Counted from the stretch's first letter, positions 9,574-18,506 are shown. The stretch: 64,000 bases of DNA from Granulosicoccus antarcticus IMCC3135 (GCF_002215215.1 NZ_CP018632.1:7498501-7562500); one strand, 5' to 3'. Numbers and translations: made by a program. The notes: generated by a model from the letters alone, not told the origin.

Positions 9574-10466
9574 AGACTACCGCCTCCCCCCTGCTGTGCT
9601 GGATCATCTTGATGATTGGTGTCGTGGCAACTGCCTGCTCCTTCATCTTTATTCGCGAAAGCACCGAACCTCCGGTCATGCTGGCCGCCTGGCGCGTCTT
9701 GCTGGCGGTAGTCCTGCTCAGCCCCGCCTATCTGATGGCACGGCATAAATACGGTGACTTGCCTTATGCACAGGTTCTGCGCCGCTCGTTATTACCCGGC
9801 ATCGTACTCAGCGCCCATTTCATCAGCTGGGTAATCGGGGCACGCCTGAGCCTGGGCGCCAACGCCACGATCATCGTCAATCTGGTACCACTGGCAATGC
9901 CCTTGTTACTGTGGATGATGTTTGGTGAAGTCATGCAGCGTCGCGAGTGGCTGGCTACCGCTCTGGCCGTCAGTGGCCTGGCCGTACTGGCGGTTGATAA
10001 TCTTCAATTGAGCGCCGGTCATTTTCTGGGCGACTCCATCTGCCTGTTATCGATGTTTCTGTTCGCCCTTTATCTGGCGCTTGCCAGGCATCACAGCCAA
10101 CTGCCGAGCATCTGGCTATATGTGGTGCCGGTCTACGCGGTTGCTGGCCTCACCTCACTGCTTGCGGCACCGCTGTTCGGACCGGTTGCACCGACACTGG
10201 AGAACTGGAATCTGCTGATGGTATTTGGCCTGGCAGCGGTCTCCACGGTCATCGGACACTCGGCTCTGAATTTTGCCATGCAGAACATGCGTGGTCAGAC
10301 GGTGGGCATGATGATGCTTGCGCAGTTCATCGTGGCAGGTGTCATTGCCTATTTCCTCTACAACGAAGTGCCTACCGTTCTCTTCTATGTCGCCAGCGCA
10401 CTGATGGTTTCCGGCATCCTCATGGTCATGCTGAATCAGCAGGCCGACCACGCCGTCGCAGAGTAG
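9570..10466 (+). CDS. EamA/DMT-family transporter
   Basis: This is an inner-membrane protein of 298 residues with about ten hydrophobic segments arranged as two EamA repeats, typical of the drug/metabolite transporter superfamily (RhaT/YdcZ-like exporters). The GTG start overlaps the xth stop as GTGA, which suggests translational coupling although no functional link with DNA repair is evident. The last 41 bases overlap the convergent DUF6232-like gene on the other strand. The substrate cannot be inferred. Confidence 0.88.
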   Translation: MKTTASPLLCWIILMIGVVATACSFIFIRESTEPPVMLAAWRVLLAVVLLSPAYLMARHKYGDLPYAQVLRRSLLPGIVLSAHFISWVIGARLSLGANATIIVNLVPLAMPLLLWMMFGEVMQRREWLATALAVSGLAVLAVDNLQLSAGHFLGDSICLLSMFLFALYLALARHHSQLPSIWLYVVPVYAVAGLTSLLAAPLFGPVAPTLENWNLLMVFGLAAVSTVIGHSALNFAMQNMRGQTVGMMMLAQFIVAGVIAYFLYNEVPTVLFYVASALMVSGILMVMLNQQADHAVAE

Positions 10467-11130
10467 CCAGCAACCCGGAGAGCCGCACAACACGGTCTCT
10501 GAGGCGCTGCGGCTCTGTAGCGATGACAGGGCTGATATTGCGCGCAGGTGTTCTGAGCGAAGACTGTGCCGCACCGGTCGGTGCTTCGTCGATCGGTGCT
10601 TCGTCGATCGGCGCTGCACCGAACGGTGCTTCGTCAGGCTGTGCAACGCTCTGTCGCAACGGATGACTGCTCAGGCTGGTCGGCGAACTCACACTCGGTA
10701 GTTCACCAACGCTGCTTTGCTGGCAATCCACGGCATCACTGAGTGCTTCCAACAGATTATCTGCCTGAGCCTGCCTGGTACGCATCAACGAGATGCGCAC
10801 TCCATCCTGCAGTGTCACATCCACACGAAATTGCGATCGCGCCAGACGTAAGGCACAGGCCGATCCAGTGACCAGAATCAGACTACCGGCCAGCATGATG
10901 AACGGTATGACCGCTGGTTGAGCACCAATCACGATAAATCGCAGACTGGCAACACTCAGCACAGCCCCTACCAGCAACATCAGCCGGGCAGGTGCCTTGG
11001 GCATCCTGATGCTGTGATAGTCGAGCTGGGTTATGGTCCGAATCGCATAGCGTGACCTGCCGTTGATCAGCCAGGAGGGCGAGACCGAGGATTGTTGGTC
11101 ACGGTACAGTTCGCCTCTCATACGTCCCAC
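10426..11130 (-). CDS. DUF6232-like membrane protein with repeat-bearing tail
   Basis: This is a 234-residue protein. The N-terminal part has a beta-strand segment (GRSRYAIRTITQLDYHSI), then two close hydrophobic helices at about 48-90, then a short beta region (FRVDVTLQDGVRISL). This order matches DUF6232, a small bacterial family of unknown function related to membrane-associated PH-like proteins. The C-terminal half is low complexity and includes pentapeptide repeats such as PIDEA. The GTG at 11130 has AAGGA nine bases upstream, and that ribosome site overlaps the TAA stop of the NTF2-like gene, so the two are probably translated together. The 3' end overlaps the convergent transporter gene by 41 bases. 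Confidence 0.65.
   Translation of the reverse strand: MGRMRGELYRDQQSSVSPSWLINGRSRYAIRTITQLDYHSIRMPKAPARLMLLVGAVLSVASLRFIVIGAQPAVIPFIMLAGSLILVTGSACALRLARSQFRVDVTLQDGVRISLMRTRQAQADNLLEALSDAVDCQQSSVGELPSVSSPTSLSSHPLRQSVAQPDEAPFGAAPIDEAPIDEAPTGAAQSSLRTPARNISPVIATEPQRLRDRVVRLSGLLATLRRRGRPADSA
10578..10637. repeat. Four 15-bp tandem repeats in the DUF6232-like gene
   Basis: Two identical units (TCGGTGCTTCGTCGA) are followed by two diverged ones. They encode pentapeptides of the P-I-D-E-A type in the cytoplasmic-looking tail. This is the second of three five-codon minisatellites in the window. Confidence 0.75.
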
Positions 11131-11142
11131 TGTCTTCAGTCC

Positions 11143-11640
11143 TTAGTGCAGAACCGGTGGGCGAGGCGCCTCTTCTTCGAGTTCATCCAGCTCATCGTCC
11201 AGATCATCAAAGCCTGTGTCGTCAAACCCATGAAAATCGTCGTAGTCATCATCGAATGCCGAATCAGGCTCTGGCGAAGAGTGATGTAGCAGCATGCGCC
11301 AACCGCCTCCCTCAACATGGTAGATATTGGTTGAGACCAGAATGCTGACGACCTCGCCATCCAGTTCGATTTCTTCACGAACCAGATGCACCGCCAATCC
11401 TTCATTTCCCGTATACAGGGCATCAACAATGGAGAAAGTGAGAATGGGTGCGTCTGCGAAAAGCTCGACGAAACTGTCCATTACCGCTTTACGGCCCTCT
11501 ATGCGCGAGGCACCAGGATGCACGCAGACAATATTATCGTCATCGGACCAAACGGCATCGAGCGCCTTGATATCAGCCCTCTCGATGGCCTCATAGAAAG
11601 CGGCCTCAGCCTCTTCAGGGGTCTTGAATAATCTGCTCAC
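11143..11640 (-). CDS. NTF2-like (SnoaL/DUF4440-type) protein
   Basis: This is a 165-residue protein with the alpha+beta cone fold of the nuclear transport factor 2 superfamily. Visible features are the N-terminal helix (EEAEAAFYEAIERADIKALDAV), the WSDDDNIVCVHPGASRIEGRKAV strand-turn typical of SnoaL/DUF4440 members, and the final WRMLLHHSSP strand. The C-terminal 40 residues are very acidic (repeated D-D, E-E and L-D) and are probably disordered. It lies directly upstream of the DUF6232-like gene with a 12-base gap. Members of this superfamily range from enzymes to ligand-binding proteins, and the role here is unknown. Confidence 0.75.
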   Translation of the reverse strand: MSRLFKTPEEAEAAFYEAIERADIKALDAVWSDDDNIVCVHPGASRIEGRKAVMDSFVELFADAPILTFSIVDALYTGNEGLAVHLVREEIELDGEVVSILVSTNIYHVEGGGWRMLLHHSSPEPDSAFDDDYDDFHGFDDTGFDDLDDELDELEEEAPRPPVLH

Positions 11641-11714
11641 ACATCGCCAGAAGTTTGTCCAGCCAGCAGTTTATATCGGACACTTGAGGATTTGTCGGGA
11701 AATCCTGTAATTAA

Positions 11715-11879
11715 CTAGCCTGGACTATTCATGAAGTGTAGGATTATCGCGACGGACCCTGTATTCACAGGGAATTCCGTGAGGGAGCGGAATACAGACT
11801 GTATTTCCGACCGAGGGGGATTTCCTGTGGATGCTGGGGGCAAGCGAGAATTCTGCAGTTCATGAATAATCCAGGCTAG
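11715..11879. mobile_element. MITE-like 165-bp element with 21-bp terminal inverted repeats
   Basis: The left end (11715-11735, beginning CTAGCCTGGACTATTC) and the right end (11859-11879, ending ATAATCCAGGCTAG) are inverted copies with one mismatch in 21 bases. The interior has no reading frame but contains nested dyads, for example CTGTATTC at 11760-11767 pairing with a later GAATACAG. Terminal repeats, small size and lack of coding content fit a miniature inverted-repeat transposable element. I see no convincing target-site duplication. The right end lies three bases from the cysQ stop codon, so the element may now supply the transcript end for cysQ. Confidence 0.7.
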
Positions 11880-11882
11880 GTG

Positions 11883-12713
11883 TCAGGCTTTTTGTGCTTC
11901 GGGAGGCACGTGTTTGTTCCAATCGATCTGATCATCACCATAGACGAGAAACTGGGGATTGATCAGAGACTCACGCATGTTGTAGGTCAGATCCCGACTG
12001 CGCATGTCGCGAATATAGCCGCCAGCCTCTTCAACAATACACTGAGCTGCGGCCGTATCCCACTCACCTGTAGGCCCAAGACGAGCGTAAATGTCGGCAG
12101 CACCTTCTGCCACCAGGCAAGACTTCAGAGCTGAGCCCATGGGGATTTCGTCGTGCTTGCCAATACCATTCAGGAACTGCTGCAACCGAGGCCCGGTAGT
12201 CGGACACCGACTGCGAGCCACCGTGATTTTTGATGGGGCCGAGCGTACATGTATAGGCTGTGGCTCGCTGCTGCCAATCTGTTTGAAAGCACCAACTCCC
12301 TGCGTGGCAAAGTAGGCGATGTCCAACACGGGCGCAACGATAACGCCAGCTATCGGTCGGTTACCAACAACCAAAGCGATGTTGACGGAAAATTCACCAT
12401 TGCGTCGCAGGAATTCCCGGGTGCCATCCAGAGGATCGACAAGCCAGTAGGCTGGCCATCCGTGACGCTCTTCAAAAGAGATGCCGTCGGATTCTTCGGA
12501 GAGCACCGGCAGACAAGGCATCAATTGCTGCAGCTCGTGCAGAATGATGTGGTGGGCCGCCAGGTCCGCAGTGGTCACTGGCGTCTCATCAGACTTGTAG
12601 GCAACTTCGCAGTTTTCGCCTTTGTACACCTCGACGATACGGGTACCGGCCTGGCGTGCAATTGCAAGCGCTTCGTGGGTAAGTCGGTCGGCAATCTCTA
12701 GTGCGATACTCAT
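11883..12713 (-). CDS. cysQ: 3'(2'),5'-bisphosphate nucleotidase CysQ
   Basis: CysQ hydrolyses 3'-phosphoadenosine 5'-phosphate to AMP and phosphate, removing an inhibitory by-product of sulfate assimilation. The 276-residue protein belongs to the inositol monophosphatase superfamily. It shows PVTTADLAAH, the metal-binding EES at 73-75, the hallmark DPLDGTREF at 93-101, and the second hallmark WDTAAAQCIVEEAGG near the C-terminus. No sulfate-assimilation genes are adjacent. Its stop is followed almost immediately by the MITE-like element. Confidence 0.93.
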   Translation of the reverse strand: MSIALEIADRLTHEALAIARQAGTRIVEVYKGENCEVAYKSDETPVTTADLAAHHIILHELQQLMPCLPVLSEESDGISFEERHGWPAYWLVDPLDGTREFLRRNGEFSVNIALVVGNRPIAGVIVAPVLDIAYFATQGVGAFKQIGSSEPQPIHVRSAPSKITVARSRCPTTGPRLQQFLNGIGKHDEIPMGSALKSCLVAEGAADIYARLGPTGEWDTAAAQCIVEEAGGYIRDMRSRDLTYNMRESLINPQFLVYGDDQIDWNKHVPPEAQKA

Positions 12714-12771
12714 GCTGCGAGTGTCGTGGGGTCCTGTTTAGCCTAGCGGCTGATTAAAACAAATCCTGAGT

Positions 12772-13548
12772 CTACATTAGACGATTGACGTTGCCCTGTC
12801 TTTGCAGACGGACACGCCCTTGAGCATCGGCCCTACCCATTTGTCGCAACCCATTAATAACAGCAGAAGAGGCATCCGGTGAAGGTGTAAACAATATATT
12901 GGTGGCAAAGTCACCATTGAGACTAACTGTAGCAGAACCATCCATTAGTACCTCACCACCCACAGCACTAACATTGATGACATGGGATTTTTCATCCTTG
13001 GGCTCGATGATGACATTCACTGTCCCCAGAGAAGTTTGCACCGGGGTCTCCAGAGCTGCGTTATTCCAGGTCAGCTTCCCGTTGGCCGATTTCAACAGAT
13101 CATTGACCAGAACCAGCTTGTCGATCTGGACCAGCAACTCGCCGGTGAAACTGGCGATAGGCACTGGCAACAACACTTCCAGCTCCTTGGCCTGAGCCGT
13201 GTAGTCCAAGTCACTGATGGTCACATTACCGTTGAAACTACGGGCGACATCGACACTACCGCTACCACCGTAACCATCAAAACGGATGGCAGCACCGGCA
13301 GCACCACCAAGCAGTGCCTTGGGCGACAGAACCCAGCCGACATTGCGAAACTCCAGTGGCAGCAAGTCATCCGTTGAACGGACTCGATCGATAACGCCGT
13401 TATAGAGCTTGCCCTTGACACCTTCCAGTGCCACCGGACCTAACTGCGGTCGAAAATGGTTAACCACTGGTGCCGCTGGAAACAGCACGACAACAGCAAT
13501 CAGGTAAGCGACTAGCCCGAGAAGGCAGAGACGGAAAGTCCGCATCAA
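12772..13548 (-). CDS. gspN: Type II secretion system protein N
   Basis: This is a 258-residue inner-membrane-anchored periplasmic protein of the GspN family, the last gene of the gsp cluster. One transmembrane segment lies at about 7-25 (LLGLVAYLIAVVVLFPAAPV). The following beta-rich part includes LEGVKGKLYNGVI and VGWVLSPKALLGG, motifs seen in GspN from several proteobacteria. GspN is dispensable in some systems and its precise role is not settled. The start overlaps the end of gspM by four bases. Confidence 0.88.
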   Translation of the reverse strand: MMRTFRLCLLGLVAYLIAVVVLFPAAPVVNHFRPQLGPVALEGVKGKLYNGVIDRVRSTDDLLPLEFRNVGWVLSPKALLGGAAGAAIRFDGYGGSGSVDVARSFNGNVTISDLDYTAQAKELEVLLPVPIASFTGELLVQIDKLVLVNDLLKSANGKLTWNNAALETPVQTSLGTVNVIIEPKDEKSHVINVSAVGGEVLMDGSATVSLNGDFATNILFTPSPDASSAVINGLRQMGRADAQGRVRLQRQGNVNRLM

Positions 13549-14015
13549 CTGCGCTCCATGTTGAAACGTGCGCTGACGGTACCCGGATTCTTGCGGCTGA
13601 TGGTCAGAGTGGAAATCTCCAGCCCATACAGCTCAAGCTCGGCGAGCACCGCGACCAGCTTGTCAAACTCGACCTCACCAAACTGGACGCGCGCACCGTT
13701 GGCGCCACTGGGCTCCACACGCTCAGGCGGATCCATTTTGGCTTGCCGAATCACTTCATCGATCAGCAGGTACGGTGCCTTGTCAGAGGTCTTGGCAGTA
13801 TTGTCATTACCTGCAGAGGCCCGCAGCTGTACACCTGCCCGGCGTATGAACTCCAGAGTCTCTTGCTTGCTGACCAACGCCTGTTCAAGGCTTGTCTTCC
13901 TAGCTTGCAGTGGATACCACGCTACGGCATACAGCAAACTGATGATTGTCAGAACAGCGACGATCATGACGATCAATCGATCGCGCGGGGACTGCCTCAG
14001 ATACCAGTCTTTCAT
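13545..14015 (-). CDS. gspM: Type II secretion system protein M
   Basis: This is a 156-residue bitopic inner-membrane protein. A short cytoplasmic start (MKDWYLRQSPRDR) leads into a transmembrane helix at about 12-36, then a periplasmic coiled coil and a ferredoxin-like domain, the usual GspM layout. GspM pairs with GspL in the assembly platform that connects the cytoplasmic ATPase to the pseudopilus. It lies 16 bases after gspL and overlaps gspN by four bases. Confidence 0.9.
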   Translation of the reverse strand: MKDWYLRQSPRDRLIVMIVAVLTIISLLYAVAWYPLQARKTSLEQALVSKQETLEFIRRAGVQLRASAGNDNTAKTSDKAPYLLIDEVIRQAKMDPPERVEPSGANGARVQFGEVEFDKLVAVLAELELYGLEISTLTISRKNPGTVSARFNMERS

Positions 14016-14031
14016 CGGGATTTAAGCTCCT

Positions 14032-15246
14032 TCATTCAATGCGCACGCGACCGCGCACGGAATTATTTTCACGATTGGCCGATTGTACGGTCATTCCCAA
14101 CGAGCCACGATTGGCCAGCTCAGATTTGAGCGCGTCCAGAGTGGGCACAGCATCGGTATTCAGATCCAGATCAAAACGACCACTACGATAGCCGATTGTC
14201 TTCAGTTCGGTCTGCGGCTGAGTTGCAAGGCTGGCGGCGATCTGAGCCATACGATTGGTGAAACCATCCGTATTGCTGCCACTCAGCCTATCCAGCGCCG
14301 CTTGTATCTGGCGTTGCGGTCGCTGCATGCGTGCACCCGGCATGGCTTCCTCAAAGGACTGCTTTATCTGAGCATCCAATATCGCCTCTTCACTGGACAG
14401 TTGCCGTACATCCAGCCATTTGCCAGCAAACAGAGCCAGCACCAGACAGGCGGCCAGCCCAGCGGTCCAGCGCCATGGTTTCCAGGTCTTGTCGAAATTC
14501 TTCTTGGGGTTATAGACACCCTGCAACAGATTGATATAGGGGGATGTCACCAGGCCACTGGCATACAGTGCCAGCCGGTGCTCTACCGGTCGAACCTCGA
14601 CATCAATCTGTTCCGGCACTGTCAACGTGCCAGAGTTCTCTGTGCGAAAAATGACCAGCGATGCGCTGACATCACCATCCAGAGCTTCACGAGCACCTTC
14701 CAGCATGATGCTGGCCATGCCTGAGTCAGTTGCAAACCCCTTGTTGCCATCCAGTCTGATCACTGCCTGATCACCATCCAGCAATGCCGTCCAGGCCCGG
14801 ATGTCAGGTGCACTGCCTTCCAGCTGCGGCAGAGCCAGAGTTTCGGGCACGATCACAGTGGGTCGCAGACCAACCAGTTGGCACTGATCAGTCACAGCTT
14901 CCATCACCTGCTGAGAGATGACGGCAACCGGGTATACATCATCACGGCCTTTGGCACCAAGTGCGAAGTGCAGCTCATCAACATCATCAGCGACTTGTTC
15001 CTCCAGAGCGAAGGGAACCGCCTGTTGAGCTCGCGCAAGCGAATTGCCGGGCACCCTGGCCTCAGCCAGCAGAACATCGTCTGCAGGCAGAATCAGTGTG
15101 ACACGGCGACCTTCGACCAGCTCGGCAACCTCTTCCAGTGAGCTGACTTTCACGCCACTGGTTAGTCGTCCGCTGTCGTCAGATTCGGTCCATTGGACGC
15201 TATCCTCCCCGACACGGGGCATATAAATAATGACGTGTTTTGACAC
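14032..15246 (-). CDS. gspL: Type II secretion system protein L
   Basis: This is a 404-residue assembly-platform protein. The N-terminal cytoplasmic half has the actin-like fold of GspL (FALEEQVADDVDELHFALG is a typical stretch) and normally binds the N-terminal domain of the ATPase GspE. A single transmembrane helix at about 255-272 precedes a periplasmic ferredoxin-like domain that dimerises and pairs with GspM. It lies 14 bases downstream of gspK in the G to N operon. GspE is not encoded in this window. Confidence 0.92.
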   Translation of the reverse strand: MSKHVIIYMPRVGEDSVQWTESDDSGRLTSGVKVSSLEEVAELVEGRRVTLILPADDVLLAEARVPGNSLARAQQAVPFALEEQVADDVDELHFALGAKGRDDVYPVAVISQQVMEAVTDQCQLVGLRPTVIVPETLALPQLEGSAPDIRAWTALLDGDQAVIRLDGNKGFATDSGMASIMLEGAREALDGDVSASLVIFRTENSGTLTVPEQIDVEVRPVEHRLALYASGLVTSPYINLLQGVYNPKKNFDKTWKPWRWTAGLAACLVLALFAGKWLDVRQLSSEEAILDAQIKQSFEEAMPGARMQRPQRQIQAALDRLSGSNTDGFTNRMAQIAASLATQPQTELKTIGYRSGRFDLDLNTDAVPTLDALKSELANRGSLGMTVQSANRENNSVRGRVRIE

Positions 15247-15260
15247 GATATTTCCTGTTT

Positions 15261-16349
15261 CTAAAGCGTATCGCGAGAGCGGTAGAGCACTCGCGTCTTG
15301 CCTTCACCACTGCGTTCAAACAGAGTGAACTGAGATAACTTGATGCCTTCAGCCACGACATCTATGCGCACTTGAAAGTAGTTCGAACGCACATCGTAAG
15401 TACCTGCTGGAGCAGCATCCGCACCAGTATCGGCTGAATCTACCTGTTGATCGAATAATATCGTGCTCTCATAGGGTTCCAAGTCACGTTCGTCCCCACC
15501 CAAGGTCTCCGGCCCGTCGTCGGCACTCAGATCAAAGATGTTCTCACACTCAGGATAGTCTTCATATGCGCCGGTGTCCCAACGCGATAGGTCAGCAGCC
15601 AGTGGTTTGATCTCATCCGAGAGCGATGCCAACACTTCAGGCGTCGCCGTATTGACGTTGACGGGGGTAGGGCCGTTATCCGTTGGCAAAGCAGATATAT
15701 GAGGTAACAGTAACTCGTAGTCTTCAGCCTCAGCCTTGACAGCGCTGCTGAAGCCTTTCACCAACTGCAATTCGCTGGCACTCACAAACGGCGCGTTTGC
15801 AGCCCGATAACCTGATTCAAGCCCGGTGTAGTAATCGTCCTCGGCGCCATCGGGGACGGTGGCATTCACATCCGTATCAACCCAGTCAAGAATAGCCTCC
15901 GCTTTGCTCTCATCGATATTCAGCTCTATCAGCAGCCGTTTGAGCTGACCCACATAGAATTCTGCCGCGACGCCTTCCTCATTGACCAGGTTGTTCAGAT
16001 TGAAGCGTCCCTGCATATCCACGATGCAGCCCTGAATGGTGGCAGTGTCGATCGGAATGGGAGGAATGGTCTGCGCCCAGTCATCATCGAGCGAGTCGGT
16101 ATTTTCCCGCAGACCAGTCTCCACGTCGCGAAACAGAATAGCGGCCGCAAAACGTTCACCGCTGACACCAAAAGCGCGAGCCTGCAAAATAATGCCTTCA
16201 TTGCGCTCACGCTGCATGTCAAGTTGCTGGCGACTGGTGACGGCAACCATCGTGATCGTGCCCAGCGCCACCAGTAACATGGCGGTAATGATGGCAACTC
16301 CACGCTGTCTGGTTGCTCCGGCTCCGATTTTCATGAATTCATGTTTCAT
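15261..16349 (-). CDS. gspK: Type II secretion minor pseudopilin K
   Basis: This is a 362-residue minor pseudopilin that caps the pseudopilus together with GspI and GspJ. The prepilin leader ends in QRG before VAIITAML (cleavage after Gly17), and position +5 of the mature protein is not Glu, as is characteristic of GspK. The large C-terminal region includes the helical domain with CIVDMQGRFNLNNLV and VNVNTATPEVLASL, a helix-hairpin-helix-like segment found in GspK. The start overlaps gspJ by four bases. An internal ATG giving a shorter leader (MKIGAG) is also possible. Confidence 0.93.
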   Translation of the reverse strand: MKHEFMKIGAGATRQRGVAIITAMLLVALGTITMVAVTSRQQLDMQRERNEGIILQARAFGVSGERFAAAILFRDVETGLRENTDSLDDDWAQTIPPIPIDTATIQGCIVDMQGRFNLNNLVNEEGVAAEFYVGQLKRLLIELNIDESKAEAILDWVDTDVNATVPDGAEDDYYTGLESGYRAANAPFVSASELQLVKGFSSAVKAEAEDYELLLPHISALPTDNGPTPVNVNTATPEVLASLSDEIKPLAADLSRWDTGAYEDYPECENIFDLSADDGPETLGGDERDLEPYESTILFDQQVDSADTGADAAPAGTYDVRSNYFQVRIDVVAEGIKLSQFTLFERSGEGKTRVLYRSRDTL

Positions 16350-16945
16350 CCAGGCAGTGCAAAGACGCGGGTGACGTCACCATAGTCTTCAAGCTCCAGC
16401 TTGAATTCGATAGCCATAGGCATACCCGGATCCTCGCTATCTGCCGGAGGCCAGCTTTCCTGCCACTCTCCTGAACTATCCAGAAAACGTAAATCAAGGG
16501 AGTCGACACCACTGAGCATCTGACGACGTCGGGTGGGCGTCTCATCAATCGGGTCCAGATGATACCAGTACTGACGTATCAACTTGTCCCCTTCCAATCC
16601 GTAGGCGACTCTCTGCAGGTTAGAGCGCGCGGGTGATACATCAGCAGCCGGATTGGTCCAACCTGCACGAGTGAATTCAAACAGGCTCTCGCCGTCAAGA
16701 TTCAGCAGCAACGGCGGCAATTCGGCGTCCACTGCCGAGCGCACTGGACGGTTGGCAATCTGCGTAATGTCCTCTGCCAGCCAGTAGAAAGTGCGCTGCA
16801 ACTCACCAAGGCGGTTGGACTGCACCTCGAGCCGATCGCGCGTTGCTGTTACCTGGAACAGCATCTGAAAGCCGGCCGTACCCAGAATCGCCAGCAGGAA
16901 CATGGCGACCAGCAGCTCTATCAATGTGAATCCGCGCTGTCTCAC
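16346..16945 (-). CDS. gspJ: Type II secretion minor pseudopilin J
   Basis: This is a 199-residue minor pseudopilin. The very short leader MRQRG is followed by the prepilin motif FTLIELLVAMFLL with Glu at +5, processed by the prepilin peptidase GspO/PilD. The rest fits GspJ, with a segment containing LEVQSNRLGELQRTFYWLAEDI after the helix. GspJ forms the tip complex with GspI and GspK. It overlaps both gspI and gspK by four bases, showing tight translational coupling. Confidence 0.92.
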   Translation of the reverse strand: MRQRGFTLIELLVAMFLLAILGTAGFQMLFQVTATRDRLEVQSNRLGELQRTFYWLAEDITQIANRPVRSAVDAELPPLLLNLDGESLFEFTRAGWTNPAADVSPARSNLQRVAYGLEGDKLIRQYWYHLDPIDETPTRRRQMLSGVDSLDLRFLDSSGEWQESWPPADSEDPGMPMAIEFKLELEDYGDVTRVFALPG

Positions 16946-17349
16946 TCTTTTATTGCCGGGTTACCAATGAAGCCGGAAACGGTGTAGATATAACTATCCT
17001 CATCCTTGTCTCTGCGCACTTCCACATCCACACGCCGAAGATCGTCATCAGAAACGGCCTGAGTTCGCGTCCGGACAAACCAATCGAGTCCGACCATCTC
17101 GACTTCTGTGTTCGTGGTGCCATTGTCCGGCCAGGCTGGCAATGACTGCAGTTCGGCAAGTCGGTTACTGGCAATCCAGCGCCCGAACTCGCGATCACGC
17201 AGATAGTCGGCGCGAAAGACACTGGCGCCTGCGGAGGCGACCAGGGCCGAGACTCCGACGGCAATAATGGTCATGGCGACCAGCACTTCAATCAGCGTGA
17301 AGCCGCGTCCAGATCGTGCCGGTTTCTTGTTGTCAGGAAATTGTTTCAC
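16942..17349 (-). CDS. gspI: Type II secretion minor pseudopilin I
   Basis: This is a 135-residue minor pseudopilin with leader MKQFPDNKKPARSGRG and mature start FTLIEVLVAMTIIAVG (Glu at +5). The segment ALVASAGASVFRADYLRDREFGRWIASNRLAEL is typical of GspI, in which the helix continues into a short beta sheet. GspI initiates the tip complex with GspJ and GspK. Four-base overlaps link it to gspH and gspJ. Confidence 0.92.
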   Translation of the reverse strand: MKQFPDNKKPARSGRGFTLIEVLVAMTIIAVGVSALVASAGASVFRADYLRDREFGRWIASNRLAELQSLPAWPDNGTTNTEVEMVGLDWFVRTRTQAVSDDDLRRVDVEVRRDKDEDSYIYTVSGFIGNPAIKE

Positions 17350-17924
17350 GAGCCTTCCAGTTGCTCGACCACGATCGGCAAGACTTCGCCGGCAGCCACT
17401 TCATGCTCATACTCACCATCCGGATCACTGATACGAATACGGAAATCAGGAATAATTTCGCCATTCGACAGAAAGATAATGTGTGGCTTCAAGGGATCTT
17501 CTTCTGTCGCATCGTCAAGCTCTTCTGTCAGCTCGGCGAGAATGATTGGCAGACCTGAGATATCCACCTGGAACTCGATGGCCACGTCTTCGCTTCTGAA
17601 CTTCAATTGCCCATCTTCGACAATTTCCCAGACCGACTCATCATCTTCGGTCTCGGTGAGAATATAGAACTCATAGGATTCAGGATGAAACCGGATACCG
17701 AACTGCTGGCGCGAGTAGACCGCCTGATCAGAGGCCAGCTCCATCAGCAGGCCTGTGCGCAGTGCGGTATCGCGGACAATCTTGCCCACATTCCGGAATT
17801 CTATATTGATCACGACCGCGCCCACCAGAATCGAGACGATGGTGACAACCACCAGTAGCTCGATCAGCGTGAAGCCTTGCTCGCGCCGACGGGTGGGCGG
17901 CGGACATGCCGGACTGGGAATCAC
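17346..17924 (-). CDS. gspH: Type II secretion minor pseudopilin H
   Basis: This is a 192-residue minor pseudopilin. The leader of 17 residues ends with REQG before FTLIELLVVVTIVSILV (Glu at +5). The stretch RTGLLMELASDQAVYSRQQFGIRF matches GspH/FimT, and the beta-rich C-terminus with an acidic loop (EELDDATEEDPLKPHI) fits the family. GspH joins the major pseudopilin shaft to the tip. The gene begins immediately after gspG with no intergenic base. Confidence 0.92.
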   Translation of the reverse strand: MIPSPACPPPTRRREQGFTLIELLVVVTIVSILVGAVVINIEFRNVGKIVRDTALRTGLLMELASDQAVYSRQQFGIRFHPESYEFYILTETEDDESVWEIVEDGQLKFRSEDVAIEFQVDISGLPIILAELTEELDDATEEDPLKPHIIFLSNGEIIPDFRIRISDPDGEYEHEVAAGEVLPIVVEQLEGS

Positions 17925-18422
17925 TTAGCTTGGATCAAAGTTACTGATATCGGCGTCAAATTCCTCGCCACCTTCAACCCCGTCGTTACCCAGAGAGATG
18001 ATTTCAAAATCACCCTCTTCGTTCTGATAGATGTATTCGCGACCCCAAGGATCCTTCGACAGCTTCTTCACGTAACCCCGACCGTTCCAGTTGGCAGGCT
18101 CCGGATCTCCAGTCGGCTTGGTGACCAGCGCTTCAAGGCCCTGCTCTGTTGATGGGTAGTTGAAGTTATCCAGCTTGTAGAGCTCAAGCGCGGACGAAAA
18201 TGAAGCGATATCGTTCTTGGCTCGCACCACGCGTGCCTCGTTCGGTCGATCCATGATCAATGGCACCACGGTGGCACCCAGGATTGCGATGATGGCTACC
18301 ACCACCATGATCTCGATCAAGGTAAAACCTGATTGCCGTTTACGCCTGACAGTCGCCGTATTCGCTGTGAACTTTGTGCACCGGGCAGTCAAAACCGCAC
18401 CTTGATGTATCTGTTTGCCCAT
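17925..18422 (-). CDS. gspG: Type II secretion major pseudopilin G
   Basis: This is a 165-residue major pseudopilin that builds the pseudopilus shaft. The prepilin motif FTLIEIMVVVAIIAILGA begins after Gly32; the mature protein has Glu at +5 and the C-terminal calcium-loop region (SLGNDGVEGGEEFDADI). The family landmarks DNFNYPSTEQGLEALV and DPWGREYIYQ are present. The 32-residue leader is longer than the usual 6-10 residues; no better in-frame start is visible apart from a TTG at codon 11. It is the first gene of the G-H-I-J-K-L-M-N run, and its promoter must lie in the 84 bases before the divergent rhombosortase gene. Confidence 0.95.
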   Translation of the reverse strand: MGKQIHQGAVLTARCTKFTANTATVRRKRQSGFTLIEIMVVVAIIAILGATVVPLIMDRPNEARVVRAKNDIASFSSALELYKLDNFNYPSTEQGLEALVTKPTGDPEPANWNGRGYVKKLSKDPWGREYIYQNEEGDFEIISLGNDGVEGGEEFDADISNFDPS

Positions 18423-18506
18423 AAGGCCTACTTCTCCCGTATTCTCAAAGGGTTAATCTGTTATGCCGTGAGGATAGCACCGCCCGTATGACTCGATGCT
18501 TGCTGA

